From assembly GCA_029204225.1 (NCBI GenBank), contig CM055107.1, positions 367,620 to 431,619 on the forward strand: a stretch of 64,000 nt of DNA, given 5' to 3'. The notes beneath the pieces are model-generated. The model saw nothing but the letters and a program-made list of their open reading frames with translations. It was not told where the DNA came from and did no database searches. This document shows, in pieces, positions 35,713 to 50,014 of the stretch. The position numbers and the translations under genes are program-made. The stretch comes from Diphasiastrum complanatum (taxonomy: Eukaryota > Streptophyta > Lycopodiopsida > Lycopodiales > Lycopodiaceae). Within the stretch, counting starts at the first letter, position 1, and the number at the start of each line of letters is the position of its first letter.

Positions 35713-35963
35713 AGTTAAAATAGCAATGATCGACTTATACAGTGCTTTCTTATTTCGAAGGCACCACGTGTGCTCAATTCTAGAATAATCTGGTCGTCTT
35801 TCTTTTACGAGCCCTTTGAGTGCTTTTAAGCAACTTTATCTTTGTACTTGCTTATCAATTGAATATATAGTATGTGGAGAGCAATTCTGTTGTCTTGTCT
35901 TATTGCACTTGACATTGTGCTGTGGTGATAGATCCGGTCGGGTTAAAAACTGTTTTCTTAACT
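35713..35963 (+). mobile_element. Third copy of the copia LTR
   Basis: LTR with AGTTAA and TTAACT ends, preceded by the purine tract ATTGAGGGAGAA and followed by TATTGGATG, as at the first 3' LTR. It belongs to the tandem duplicate, not to an independent insertion. Confidence 0.88.
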
Positions 35964-36299
35964 TATTGGATGCTGACTCAGATGAGAATTCAATGATAGA
36001 CTCTAATGAGGATGATGGGTCATCAACTTCTTCAGTTGAAAAGGAAAATCTTGATAATATTTCGAGCACTGAGTTGAGAGGAGCTAGTGAGAATTCCTTG
36101 GAATTTGAATTGTAAAAGGAAACAATCTAAAAATTATTTTCAATATTTTCAAAATTTGTGGATTATCGTAACTAGCTCAAATGTATTCAGCAAGTTATTT
36201 TCAAGAAACTCAATTTAGACTATTAAAGCACCATAAATATTTGTGTATTTTGTTCACTGGGACATTTCTAAAATTTAAGGTGCTACTAGAAAATTTAAT

Positions 36300-38208
<1,909 letters not shown>

Positions 38209-39039
38209 TCAGAAAGACGGGAAGAGCATAGTCGATGAACAGCCGGATGTCGGGAAAAGTGGGCAATCAATCAATGTGGAAGCATCAGTTGCCACGCATA
38301 TGTACAGCTGATACAGTTGATTGTTACCGGAAGCATCACTGCTGCATTGCACTCCTGGAGTGTGGCCAAGCGAAGAAGTTAGAGCATTCTGAATAGCTGT
38401 CAAACTATAAGCTCCATCATCGGGATTAATGCCTGCAGCGCTGAGACCTCCCAGTGGATTAACGGAGCTTCGCAAGTTCAAAGCACTTTGAAAGTATGCG
38501 TGCTGGCTAAATAGAGACTCGGCGCATGTTCCGTGCTTGTCCCACTCATGGGTCCAAAAGCTTGTGCCATCGCTGCTAGGGCATGAAAGTGAATCCCAGC
38601 TTGTTTGTAACTGACTCTCTATATCAGATACCTGAAAGAGAGAGATATATCACATTAATTCTTTTCTGAAAATAAGCCGCCGAAGGTTAGATAGATTAAT
38701 TAATACCTTTGAGATATAAACAGGGCATGCATGAGTCAACTTCATTAGCCCTAAGTACATAAGAAAAGTCTTTGCCATGACGAATAAAATCTTTGATATG
38801 GTAAAATTGACAAGATGAGAGAGAGAGAGACGGGGGAGCGAGAGGACCTGGCTGATGTCAAAGGGATTGTTGGGATCGCAGCTGGATGGGTAGCCGCCAT
38901 TGTTGTAATTTGGCCACAGGCCGTGAATGGAAAAATCGGATGCAGGCTTTCCTGTAGTGGGATAGCAACAGCTGCTGCTAGTGTCGCAGTAGGATCCAGG
39001 CCACAGCAACATGAATGGACGATTTCGATAAGAACCCAT
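38209..39039 (-). CDS. S-like RNase T2, 5'-truncated but open
   Basis: Secreted or vacuolar acid ribonuclease family that cleaves RNA via a 2',3'-cyclic phosphate. Exon 1 39,039-38,848, GT at 38,847-38,846; intron 216 bp ending TTTCAG; exon 2 38,631-38,209. The two active-site regions are intact: FSIHGLWPNY (CAS I) and FWTHEWDKHGTC (CAS II), each with the catalytic His. The N-terminal WPGSYCD and CCYPTTGKPASDF, and the C-terminal QLYQLYICVA, DCPLFP and LFPSF, are typical of S-like RNases. The spliced frame is 204 residues. Family members carry a signal peptide and about ten more residues before WPGSYC; these are absent. The first 12 codons (MGSYRNRPFMLL) are antisense to MULE coding sequence, so the ATG is accidental. 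Without a signal peptide it would be cytosolic, if expressed. Intact coding but probably not a normal gene. Confidence 0.85.
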
Positions 39040-41780
39040 TGTCTAAGATCGAGAGGCTACTGATGGTTCACGGTGCTTGGTCCATCACATGTGTCTTTTG
39101 TAAAAAGGCTGCGGCTTGTGTGGGATCATGTTCATGCATTGTGTACTATGTGATGCCAAGAGATCATAGTCTCACCAGATTGATGATACACGAAGGAGAA
39201 CATACACACGAAGTGCAACCCAGAACCTCAACACATAGGATTGAGAAAACAAGGTCTCTGGTTGATAGGGTGGTTAGAGCAGACAGGAGTGCCGGTCCAA
39301 GGAAAGTGCAAATGAGCATAGCGAAGGAGCTGATCATGTCATCAATGCTCAAGACAGATAAAAAGGAAAAGAGGGTGTTGGCGATGTGGAGCTCACAAAC
39401 TTTCTAGAGGAGCTCATTCCCCTGGTGGAGAACAAAAGGTGTTTTCTTGCTTGAGCAAGTATTTCAAGGTCTATCTAAAAATCTTCACTTCTTTTCAAGT
39501 CATATTCAATCGCTTGTTGTTTCTTTTTCTACAGGTTGCGGAAAATGGTAATCAATGCTCGAAATTCCTTGCGTCCTTTAGGAGATGGTCTGGACAGCTT
39601 GCTGTTGCTAAAGAAAAATTCTATGTATGAGTTTTTTCATGGTAGTAGATTCCCAGGACAGGGTCCACCCGATGAGCGTTGCTTTGTTTTTAAGATGTCC
39701 ACAAAGGGTCCTGCATCAGGTGTGGATCTTGTGGTTCGAATGCAGAGAACTAGCAATGTGATCTGAGGAATGCATGGGTACAGTTCGATCATACCAGACG
39801 AGTCCTCAGTTGGACAACAATGGGGTGCCATGTGTATGATCCAAGGTATACATGTTTGTGTGATACCTATAAAGTTTAATTCAACATTATGTATTGACAG
39901 TAGGTGGCACTGATACTCGCTGAATTTGTAATTTGTGGTATCCAGGAACTATTGACAATAGCCACATGTGAGATGAAAGAAGAAGACATCGAGTCTCAAG
40001 TACTATATTGGAACTTATTGAGCTCTATTATGGAACGTGCAGGGCACAAAAAAGAAAGATTTTCACGGGTTCATGGCAGACGAGGCACAAGCGAATTGGA
40101 GAGCAGTCCACACTGTATTCAATGGAGGCCCAGAAAATGAAATGATTGGACGAGAGCAATCGTGTCTTTTTCATTGGTTGCAAAGCCTGCATATGCATAC
40201 CAAGAAGTTTGTTCTAAAAGATCATCAAGCGGAGCACAAAGCTATATGTGAGCAATGGAGAACATCTGCCAAAAAAGAGGAGGCACTTGCACAATATAGA
40301 TTGATTCAACAATGGTGGCGGACTGGCAAAGTGAGGGACACCGACCTACCATCGATGGATAGCTGGATGAGTTGGTGGAATGTTAGAATTGCACACACAT
40401 TGGGGAGATTTCATGGTTTTGGTAAGTCCAATGATGCATCTTTAACCATCTACATTTTTAATCAGTAATTTATAAATTTTTCTTATAAGACTCTCGTGTC
40501 GCGGTTTGTATAGATTCTTGATGGAGCAGATGCAGCCAATACACCACGAACAAATTTGTCTGAATTAATACTTGGAAGCTGGCTAGTTGGAGAGGGTCAT
40601 AAGAGTATTATCTCTTTGTATGATGCATGTGTGTCTGGCATGGCCAATGCCCTTTTACAGAGTGCAAAACAATATGCCTACATGCAGGGTAGACATGTCG
40701 GAGAAGGCCCTAGCTTGGAAACTCTAATTAGTAGAAGTGAGTCCAGAAATCCAGCAAAGCTGAAGGAGGTTATAGGAACTATGTGATAAGTAGTGGAAGG
40801 TAGCCCCATGCACCACACAAACACCACTTGGAAGGAGACAAAGACATAGTACGTCGAAAAAGACGACCATCCATTGTGGTAGATTTAGAAGAAAATAGTA
40901 GCCACAGGCCAGAGTATAATTTTGAAACTATTAATCGTAGAGAGAAGGGTCGTCCAAGACGAATAAATTTTGCTACAAGCACTTCGGGCTTAGGAAAATC
41001 ACCTAGCACGAGCTGACCAGACTCATCCACAACTTGCTTAGTTGGTGAGGAAGAACAACAAGTTCACGATACTTTTTGGGCAATTAGAAGAACTGGTTTA
41101 AATAGTCGTGTAAAGTGCTTGGGTTGGTTACCACAACAAGGTAAATGTGGTAAATTAATCTCAAATTCTAATTGCACTCATGCATGGCATCCAGATAAAT
41201 GTATCTCTCCCATACCTCCAAAGGTACCCAACCTTTGGCCTATTGCTTATGGCACAAATTTAACACAAGCAGAAGGAGACATGCTCACCTTGGGGGGGTT
41301 CCAGCTTAAGACAAAGCCACTCAATAAAGAAAGTGGGTCGTCAAAAGCCCATGCATCCCAAACTGGAGTACACGAGGACACTCAACCCTCAACTTGTCCT
41401 ACCACAAATGATGCTCGCAATCCAAAGTATAGGCCAATTTTGTCACTTGTTGCATTGGAACGAATAAAAAGAGCACTGTGTATTGACAAAAAAGGTAATG
41501 GAGGAGAATAAGCATGAAATATTCAAAATTGAGATACAAAATTCCAAAGTAAATGACATTTGTTATGATGTCCATATAGCCACTAAACCGATTTGCACAT
41601 GTCCTGATTTTCAAAAGCATCTCTTGGAGAAAAAGTCCCATCTGGCGTGCAAGCATACATACTTTATCTTTCTTCGAGTCATGGGACTCGATCAAAATTC
41701 TAATATGTTCATCCATCAACCAATGTTGAAGGACGAAGAACTTCTAGTTGCACTAACCTGCTGTAGAACCTACCCTTGAC
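39015..41780 (+). pseudogene. MULE-type transposase-like gene with SWIM zinc finger
   Basis: Fragments in several frames follow the order of a Mutator-like transposase. 39,050-39,400 has a C..C..HxH zinc-finger arrangement (CVFCKKAAACVGSCSC, then HEGEHTHEV), like the WRKY-GCM1 type fingers of MULEs, and a basic helical region. 40,060-40,240 reads FMADEAQANWRAVHTVF and REQSCLFHWLQSLH, the second-Asp and C..H parts of the MULE catalytic domain. 40,515-40,786 reads TPRTNLSELILGSWLV. 41,560-41,700 holds a SWIM finger: CTCPDFQKHLLEKKSHLACKH (C-x-C ... C-x-H). Stops and shifts occur between the pieces; GT/AG introns may join some of them, so an intact spliced gene is not excluded. Its 5' end abuts the truncated RNase T2. 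I did not find terminal inverted repeats. Confidence 0.6.
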
Positions 41781-42784
41781 ATGTAAATGTCGTGACCACA
41801 CAAAGAGTTCTGGAATGACATATTAAAGGAAGAAATGTAGTGGCCATGCCAGTCGAAAGTTTATTTCCAACATGCATGGTCCATCTAGGTGACGCAAGAT
41901 TCTTCTACCTAACGTCCATTTGTGGGTTTTACCTCGTAGCTCTATACTATTGTGTCTTCTTTTACTTGTTGTATATGATCCCGTGGTTTATGATTTTCAC
42001 ACAGAGCTTATGCATGTTTGTGGATTAATTCTAAATATGGTTTGTATCAAGGATATGCTAGATTAATTAATGGATATTGCTACGTGTTGGCTATTTATAA
42101 ATATACTTAAAATATACTCATTGATATAAATTTGGTAAAGGCCCAAATTATCACTTAATGGAAAAAGACATTTCAAGACCCTTCTAATGTGAATGGGGCT
42201 GATTTTATTTGTGAGGAGGCATAACTTTCTCATCTCTTTCTCTCAAGTTCAGCCTAGTCCTCAAGTCTTTTGTATGATGCAATTTTATTTAATACAAGAG
42301 GTATTCTTCTCTCTCCTTCTAACTCTCCTATGAACTGAATCTGTTTGCATGCTCTAACTGCAATTGGTATCATAGCAAATGCCCATATTGATTAGAGAGT
42401 GCAATAGTTTTTGCTTTCATTTACAAAAAGAACTAGTTCTTTTTTTTCTTTTCTTCAATAGACCTTGCCTTTTTGTTTCTTAATTATGTTTTTTGCACAA
42501 TAGATGTGAGAAATGCTTAGATTATCAAGAGAGAGGCAATTGTTATGTCATCTTGTTATGTGAAGAATGCATAATTAACAGAACTCCTCTTTTATGAGAG
42601 AAATATGACAATTGAAATATGTCAAAGATTGTGTACAATTCAAAAGAAGTCACAGATTTCAATGGACAGATCTTTCATGAATTTTTGATCTAAACCGACG
42701 AGAAGTAAGAAGTAGGAAAGCCACCAATTCACTGTAGACCCTAATCTGAAAATCAGCAGACAGTGAGTAAGATGCATTTTGGTT
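41781..42784. other. Unannotated region
   Basis: No coding or repeat signal apart from the possible tail of the SINE-like unit that begins at 42,853 on the minus strand. Confidence 0.3.
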
Positions 42785-42853
42785 TTCAAGGGGGCCTTGA
42801 ACCTGGGACCAAAGAAACTTTGGATGCCAGGCTAACCAATTGAGCCAACTCCC
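42785..42853 (-). mobile_element. tRNA-derived SINE head or tRNA pseudogene
   Basis: On the minus strand, from GGGAGTTGGCTC at 42,853, an A box TGGCTCAATTGG (42,847-42,836) fits the Pol III consensus exactly. A B box GGTTCAAGGCC (42,803-42,793) differs by one base from GGTTCGANNCC. The 3' side CCCCCTTG pairs loosely with the 5' side. The anticodon arm is distorted, so it is not a working tRNA. The SINE body would run to lower coordinates; its end is not clear. Confidence 0.55.
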
Positions 42854-43276
42854 TTGGATTGACACTAAGTGTTATGAGAGAGACGATGGTATGCTGCTTT
42901 AAAGCTTGGAAGTATGGAAAGTCCTCGTTTTTTTTTAGTGGTACTCTCTTGAAGTTTAGATAAGCCCTAATTGAAGTCTGTACTTGAATTAGTAGAAACA
43001 CCTAGTTGTTCAAAGTGGTTTTCTAAGAACACCTATCTAACATAGAAGTGGTTCATAGATTATGTTTTCTATAGTATGTACTGCTCAATCCAAAACAAAA
43101 ATTATGGGACATTCAAGGGTCCAATACAATGTTTCAAAAAGTTTTACCTTGCTTTAGAAAGTTTTCTGGCGAGCAATTACAAACCAAAAATGACTTGAAG
43201 GTCAAACATATGTTGAAGATGCTTGCTTCGATCACAAAATTGCTCGCTGAGAAATGCTCGCCAAAAATCATTCCCT

Positions 43277-44419
<1,143 letters not shown>

Positions 44420-44433
44420 GGCTCTGATACCAA
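44420..44433 (-). promoter_or_regulatory. Probable retrotransposon PBS (minus strand)
   Basis: GGCTCTGATACCAA is the exact complement of TTGGTATCAGAGCC, the initiator-Met PBS of plant LTR elements. A 5' LTR should start at once to the right (44,434 to perhaps 45,150). Its ends are not of TG..CA type and I found no second LTR, so the element is not delimited. Confidence 0.5.
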
Positions 44434-45400
44434 TATAAAGTCCTACCAACAGGATTCTAGCCTAAGCATACCATACAAAGTAACAACACATCGGAACCGG
44501 TGGAGGTTAAACCAACCCAAGCAAACCTAGATCGTACAGATCTAGCCCCCAAGCTATGGATCAATCAGAGTCATGGAAAGAGGAGTCACACCAGCAGCAT
44601 GTAGCTACTAATCACAAAATCAAGCGTACACTAGTGAGAGCCTAGCAGGTATACTTATACCCTCCAAGGCCCATGCACCACTAGTAGTGCACTGTGACTC
44701 CTCACTGGACACGTCTACAGCCTATTCGGGCCACATCATCTAGTTCCCTAATGACTCGCTGATAGACCCATACCAACTCCACCACCATGTGTTTAGGCCT
44801 ACAACCATTAATTATGATCATCTACACATAAGGGCCCCAATTCCCTTATAGTCACAATTAACTTATGGGTTGTTGGTCTACCGGTCCCTAGCGTGGACAC
44901 GCTACCCAAGACCAGTCATGGGCATGACACTAGCCTCTGAATCCTATTGGTCCATTTCTACCTCCCTAATTATTCAAATTTAAAAAAGAGTGGGAACCAT
45001 CCAAGTTGGAGGGAAACCCAACTTTATTCACTAACTTGACATTTAGGCCCTGCAACATTAAAAGTCCCGTAAAAAGGCCTAAAGTCCTTTTATTGACTTG
45101 TAACTAATCAAATAACTATGTGATCATCGGGTTGGACTTACACATGCAGGGTGCCAAACCCCTCTCACTTATTAAGTAGGTTTAGGGTTGCCTTGGGATC
45201 CGCAAACCCTCCAATAGTATCCCCCACCAAAATTGGTGGCGGTCCCACGACACCTGCGAGATGCAGTTATTGGGGACTTTTATTAGCTTTGCGCCGAATC
45301 TTTATTAAATGGTACTACACCTTCTCCATAAAGTCGAGGCGGGCAATATTGAAATCCAAGTTATAGGCAGAAAAGAACGATGGGCTCCTTCAATCCAGTT
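44434..45400. other. Possible LTR-derived sequence
   Basis: Lies beside the PBS. It has no coding potential, and has the CACTAGTAGTGCA and short inverted phrases usual in U3 sequences. I cannot confirm it as an LTR. Confidence 0.3.
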
Positions 45401-48355
45401 TGAGGTCGTCGATGATGTGAGGCGAGATTCCCGGGAGCCTCCCATCATTGCTGCATGAAAATATAAATGAGCAACCGACAACTAATCTTTGATATTCTTT
45501 GAGGCCATCGGCTTATTTGGATCGAATGCCAGAGGAGGGAGACAATCGTCCCATCTGGTTGCCACTGATGCCAACAGAGTTAGATCTTTTGCAAACAGTG
45601 CCGATTGTCGCACTGTCGCATCTAGAGAGTGGACATACTCTCTCTGGTACGCTTGTAAAGCTCGGTGGAAATCTATTGATATTGTCCAGCTGTAGGGCTG
45701 ATGGATGATTGGTCAATTGGGCGTAGGGATTGTGATCTTGTCTATAGCCAATCCCAAATCTTTCCGTTTATTCCTTCTCGGCATTGGCACATAATAAGGA
45801 ACGACCTGCAATTGGCGAGGGCTAGCCATATAACTCCTAATTGATTTCAGAGTTTTCTCAAAAATGGTAATTCTCCATGCCGGCTGCTCTCTGTATTTTG
45901 TCCAACTCTTTGTCGGCCTCTATCTCGGAGGTCTTGAACTTAAGGACCCATCCACCACATGAGGGCTCATGCGGATGTTGTTTTAAGAAATTCTAGATCT
46001 GGTGCTTGACGTTGATGGGCCTTCTGAATAACAGTGTGGTCCTTGATGAAGATGGACCCACTAGCACTGCCTGTACAACTAGCGGTTGTTATTCTATTTT
46101 TGGAGCTCCCCCCTGGTCCATGCCTGAATCCAGCCCTGTATCTATTGGTATTGCAGTTTGGTGCGTAGGGGAGAATTGTGGTATGACCAGGACGAGGATT
46201 TGTGGTCTAGCTTCCAATACCTGAGCGGTTGCTTTTTATTAGGCGCTAATGGTTTCTTTAGCCTTTGCCAACTCATTTGAAGTTGCTCCTTTAAATCTGT
46301 CAAAGTGGCATTGAAATCCGTGAAGGGCCACTTTGTACGTTTTCACTTTCTTGAACAAATAGGTGATCTCCGTCGTTGTTACCGGATGATCTGGTATTTG
46401 TGTCTGAAGATACGCATCACGCTTAAGGGTGGTCAAATCCAATTCACCTTGGAGATGTGTGCGATTTTGCTCTGCCATCTGCAATTGACCCTTTAGCAGT
46501 TGCACCTGTTGCTTTGCATCCTACAGGGCCTTGTCCACCTGATCTTGTGCGGTTGTCAGGGCATTTTGCAGGAGCTGATGTATCCTTCGAAATGATTTGC
46601 CTGTTGATGTGCCATCTTCTTTTCAACTTCAGATTTGTCTTTGTGCTGCTTGGCGATCTTCAATTCTCGATCCTACTGGACAATCTTCTGGATGATAAGA
46701 GTGTTTTCTGATCCCAGATCTAAAATTCTATAATCCATTTATTTTTTCTTGTCAAGCATAGACTGGATCACTTGCGCAAGGCTTGAGACCAAACCGAGAG
46801 CATTACCAAAATCTTTTGTCATGGAGGCGGTAGCAACAGAAGGACCTGATGGTATAGTCCTTGGTTGGCATGAAATAGATGCCGATACTTCTTCCGACTT
46901 CAAAAATAGCTTCTTCCTTGAAACCCTCAGTCACGGTGGCGTCGAACTGCTTCGGTGATTTTACAGCTTGGTCGACCCGAAGTGTAACTGGTGCGGCTTC
47001 ATCTTGAAGGGGCTAGTATGAATCTTCAACACCTACAGTAGTATCATCATGGATTTTTTCGAATCCTCTTCCAAGGGATTGGAGTTCAAAGGGTGCAGGG
47101 CTTTGGGGCATCTCAAAAATTTTGGCAGCCCCAAGGGGGTCGGAATCATCTAACATATCCATGAAATACTGTGTGTTTGGTGAAATAGCTTCGGTGTGCA
47201 GGGGTGAGGTAGCCTGGGCAGCTGTGATGGAAGTGGTAGCCCCAATGGTCACAGACTGTCCTTGAGTGAAAGCAGGAGAAGGAAACATCAGAGTCAAGGG
47301 GAATAGGAAGTTCAGTGTGAGTAGTAGCAGGGGGTAGAAGCGCAGCTACGTTGTATGCCTAGTATGACGTCGTGACATGGAAGGCGAGTCAGGAATGACA
47401 ATCTCGCTGAGTGGGCAATGTCAACTATGTGAACTCGAGGCCTAGTGGGACGAAGCATAGAATCCAGTTGGAAGCCATGGATTTTGTTTTCCAGGTGAGA
47501 GGTGGCTAGAAGAGACAACAAAGATCCAACAGTGAACTGCTGCCTAGTATTGCTCTTAATAGCTCGTTTGGGCTCACCAGAACCAGTTATATGGTTCAAG
47601 AGGGGCTTTGGCTAGCTTGGTATAGGACTCAACTATCCTATGGAGGACTTGTGAAGTGATGCGGTCTTTCTTGAGGTTGCCAACCATCAGGAAGTTGTTC
47701 AGTAGCTGGGCAACAACGTGCATAGAAGGCTCAGTGATGGCATCAAGGAGGTATCCATCGTTGGTCTAGTGCAAATCATTGGTGAGGTCGATGTAAGGCT
47801 TTATGGCCTGTTTGGCCTGTTTATGATTGGGTGAGGAGATGCTATACCTATGGCAGCAAGGGTGGCCTTAGTGATGTGCACCTTGTGTGTTGCTCCATGA
47901 AAGGTGATATAAAATTTGGATTTCTTTTCCTTCCACGTACTGAAGGCAAGACTGATGAAATCCATGTTAATTCTCCCAGAAAAGACTCTCTCATGAATAC
48001 CCATTGTGGTAAGCAGAGGCTCCGCAAGGGTCATCCACTGAGTGACCATGCTTGTGCTAGGAAGTATCATGATGTCCGTTGCAGATGGGACATCACGATG
48101 GATAATATAACGCAAAGATTGGGAAGTATCTGTAGAAGACATGATGATCAGAAATGAAATGTAAGATGCGTGAAAGTATATCAGAAAGCAGTTTAGAAAG
48201 TTTGAAAGGCTTTGGTCACGGGAAAAATTTGCAAGAGCTTTGCTAGCACAAGTGAGGAATGAATCGAATTCGGCCAACTTATAGGTGAATTTGGTGGGTC
48301 CATTACATTGAATACTAGTTTGGCTGATTAGTTCTGAACCAAAATTTGCAGGCAT
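45401..48355 (-). pseudogene. Post-pol ORF region of Ogre/Tat/Athila-type gypsy
   Basis: Downstream of the minus-strand integrase, a series of frames forms one broken protein. The N-terminal domain starts at an ATG at 48,142 (MSSTDTSQSLRYIIH), with VTQWMTLAEPLLTTMGIHERVF and KFYITFHGATHKVHITKATL. In layout it resembles the plant Athila ORF1-type domain. A second part (47,795-47,590) includes PYIDLTNDLH, AQLLNNFLMVGNLKKDRITS and AKAPLEPYNWFW. A Pro/Ala-rich acidic part lies at 47,297-47,013 (MDMLDDSDPLGAAKIF). A coiled coil lies at about 46,560-46,239 (LLQNALTTAQDQVDKAL, QLLKGQLQMAEQNRTHLQGE). Single stops separate the pieces. The other copy (28,579-29,290) lacks the first domain. Bases 45,401-46,238 are probably 3' UTR and LTR. 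Function is not known. Confidence 0.6.
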
Positions 48356-48938
48356 GTATAGTATTGTGAAAATAGGCTACAAAAATCTCGACGAAGGTTT
48401 CTGGGGATTTGAACCTATCAAACGAATGTTTTTCAGGGCTGGCGAAGGATGAACCTTCACCCAAAAGGGTCCTTTCTCCAGGTACTGTCGTAAACACATT
48501 TTTCCAAAGTGTGAACCTATGGCCAATCTAATTTTTACATTTTAAGACCATCTAGCATGTCGGCGAAGGTTCATAGTGAGAGTAAGGTGTTCGGCGGCAT
48601 ACTGCTGATCATTCTAGCTCAAAAAATGGACTTTTATTGTAAAAGTCGTCCACCTCAAATTAGATAAATCTAAAGTGGATGTATAGTCTGAGAGCTCAGC
48701 GAAGGTTTCTAATATTGTATATGCCAAATCTAATCAAAACAATGATATTCTAAGTCATTTTTTATCAAAAATATTGTTCTTCCTTTTTTCCACACTGATG
48801 ACTTTTCTGACTTTTGCTCATCAGTCTTTTCTCATTTTTATTGAAAAAGTTTGAACAATCAAATATTGAAAACAACAAATTGAAAAACAAAAAAAATAAA
48901 AGTCCTTGAGATCAGGCTTGTTGATCTGGCGGAGCAGG
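48356..48938 (-). mobile_element. Spacer between pol and post-pol ORF of the gypsy element
   Basis: Matches the reverse complement of 28,580-29,030. Includes TAGGTTGGCCATAG-like phrases and the AAAAGTCATCAG block shared by both copies. Non-coding. Confidence 0.6.
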
Positions 48939-50014
48939 CTACCAAAACTTGCGTAATTGACTACCATTCAGTGGAGTATCAAATTGTTTTCCATCCAAGT
49001 GCTCAAGAATTACTGTGCCATAGTTCAGGATTTCCTTCACTTCATACGGGCCTTCACCGGTAAACTTCAATTTTCCCTTGATCAGCTTGGTTTTGTACAT
49101 CAATGCAAGATCTCCTGCTTTCAGATCCTTTTTGTGCAATCGACGATCGTGCTATGCCTTTCGGCGGGCTTTCTCTGCTGCTAATGCATGAATTGCCATC
49201 AATCGGGTTTCACTTTGTGCAACGCTTCATGACGGAGTTGTAAAGACTTATCATCATTTAAACGTTCTGTTGCCGCTATGCATAAAGATGAGATCAAGAA
49301 TTGAATCGGCATAACAACATCTTGACCATAGACCAGTTGAAAGAGTGTTTGATTTGTACTATTTTTGCAAGCAATTCTAAATGCCCATAATGCTGCATAT
49401 AGTTTATGTTCCCAATCAGATCGACTCGCTTCAACTGTCTTTGTCATAATGGTGCAGAGAATCTTATTGGAAGATTTAGCTTGTCCATTCCCTCTGGGAT
49501 AGTAAGCAGTACTAAATCTGTGTATAACAAAAAAATCTTCCAGTGTACCCCAATCACTGACAATATCGATTGAAGATCCTAATCTGATTATAATGTTTTC
49601 ATAGAGAAACTTGGCCGTAGATTTCGCATCAGCAACTTTGAAAGCTTTAGCTTCAACCCACTTGGTCATATAATCAGTTGCTAGGATAATGTATCTGGCC
49701 TAAGATCCTTGCGCAATAGGATGAATAGGACCAACATAATCCAATCCCCATTTTTCAAACAGTGCTTGCGATAAAACCAGATGCAAGGGTTCATAATTTT
49801 GTCTAGTAGGCCGTCGTGCTCGCTGGCAAACATCGCATGTCTGAATAAAATTTTCTATGTCCTCATGAAGTGTAGGCCACCAACAACCTGATTGCAAAAG
49901 TTTGTGAATAGTAATATCTGTAGAGATGTGTCCTCCGCCCATGACTTTCGTGTTCACGAACATCTTTGTCAGGCTGAGGGCTGAAAGCAAGCAAGGCTTT
50001 GTAGTTACAAACAT
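48939..50014 (-). pseudogene. Ogre/Tat/Athila-type gypsy integrase, 5'-truncated
   Basis: Starts at GGGHISTDITIHKLLQSGCW and CDVCQRARRPTRQNYEPL, then DYVGPIHP and TKWVEAKAFKVADAKSTAKF. The second catalytic region reads IVSDWGTLEDFFVIHRF, where the canonical RGTHF and about 12 residues have been deleted. GNGQAKSSNKIL has Lys in place of the catalytic Glu seen in the left copy. The end reads DLALMYKTKLIKGKLKF with GPYEVKEI. RT and RNase H are missing; the 5' end joins copia LTR sequence at about 49,945. Confidence 0.85.

Noticed and set aside
42785-42853. Functional tRNA gene
   Set aside because: A and B boxes are good, but the anticodon arm and acceptor pairing do not fold into a proper tRNA by eye.
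44434-45150. Complete LTR beside the minus-strand PBS
   Set aside because: No second copy and no defined ends or target duplication could be found.
45489-46711. Plus-strand frames opposite the gypsy post-pol region
   Set aside because: They are shadows of the minus-strand protein, which has recognisable coiled-coil character and a related copy at 28,579-29,290.
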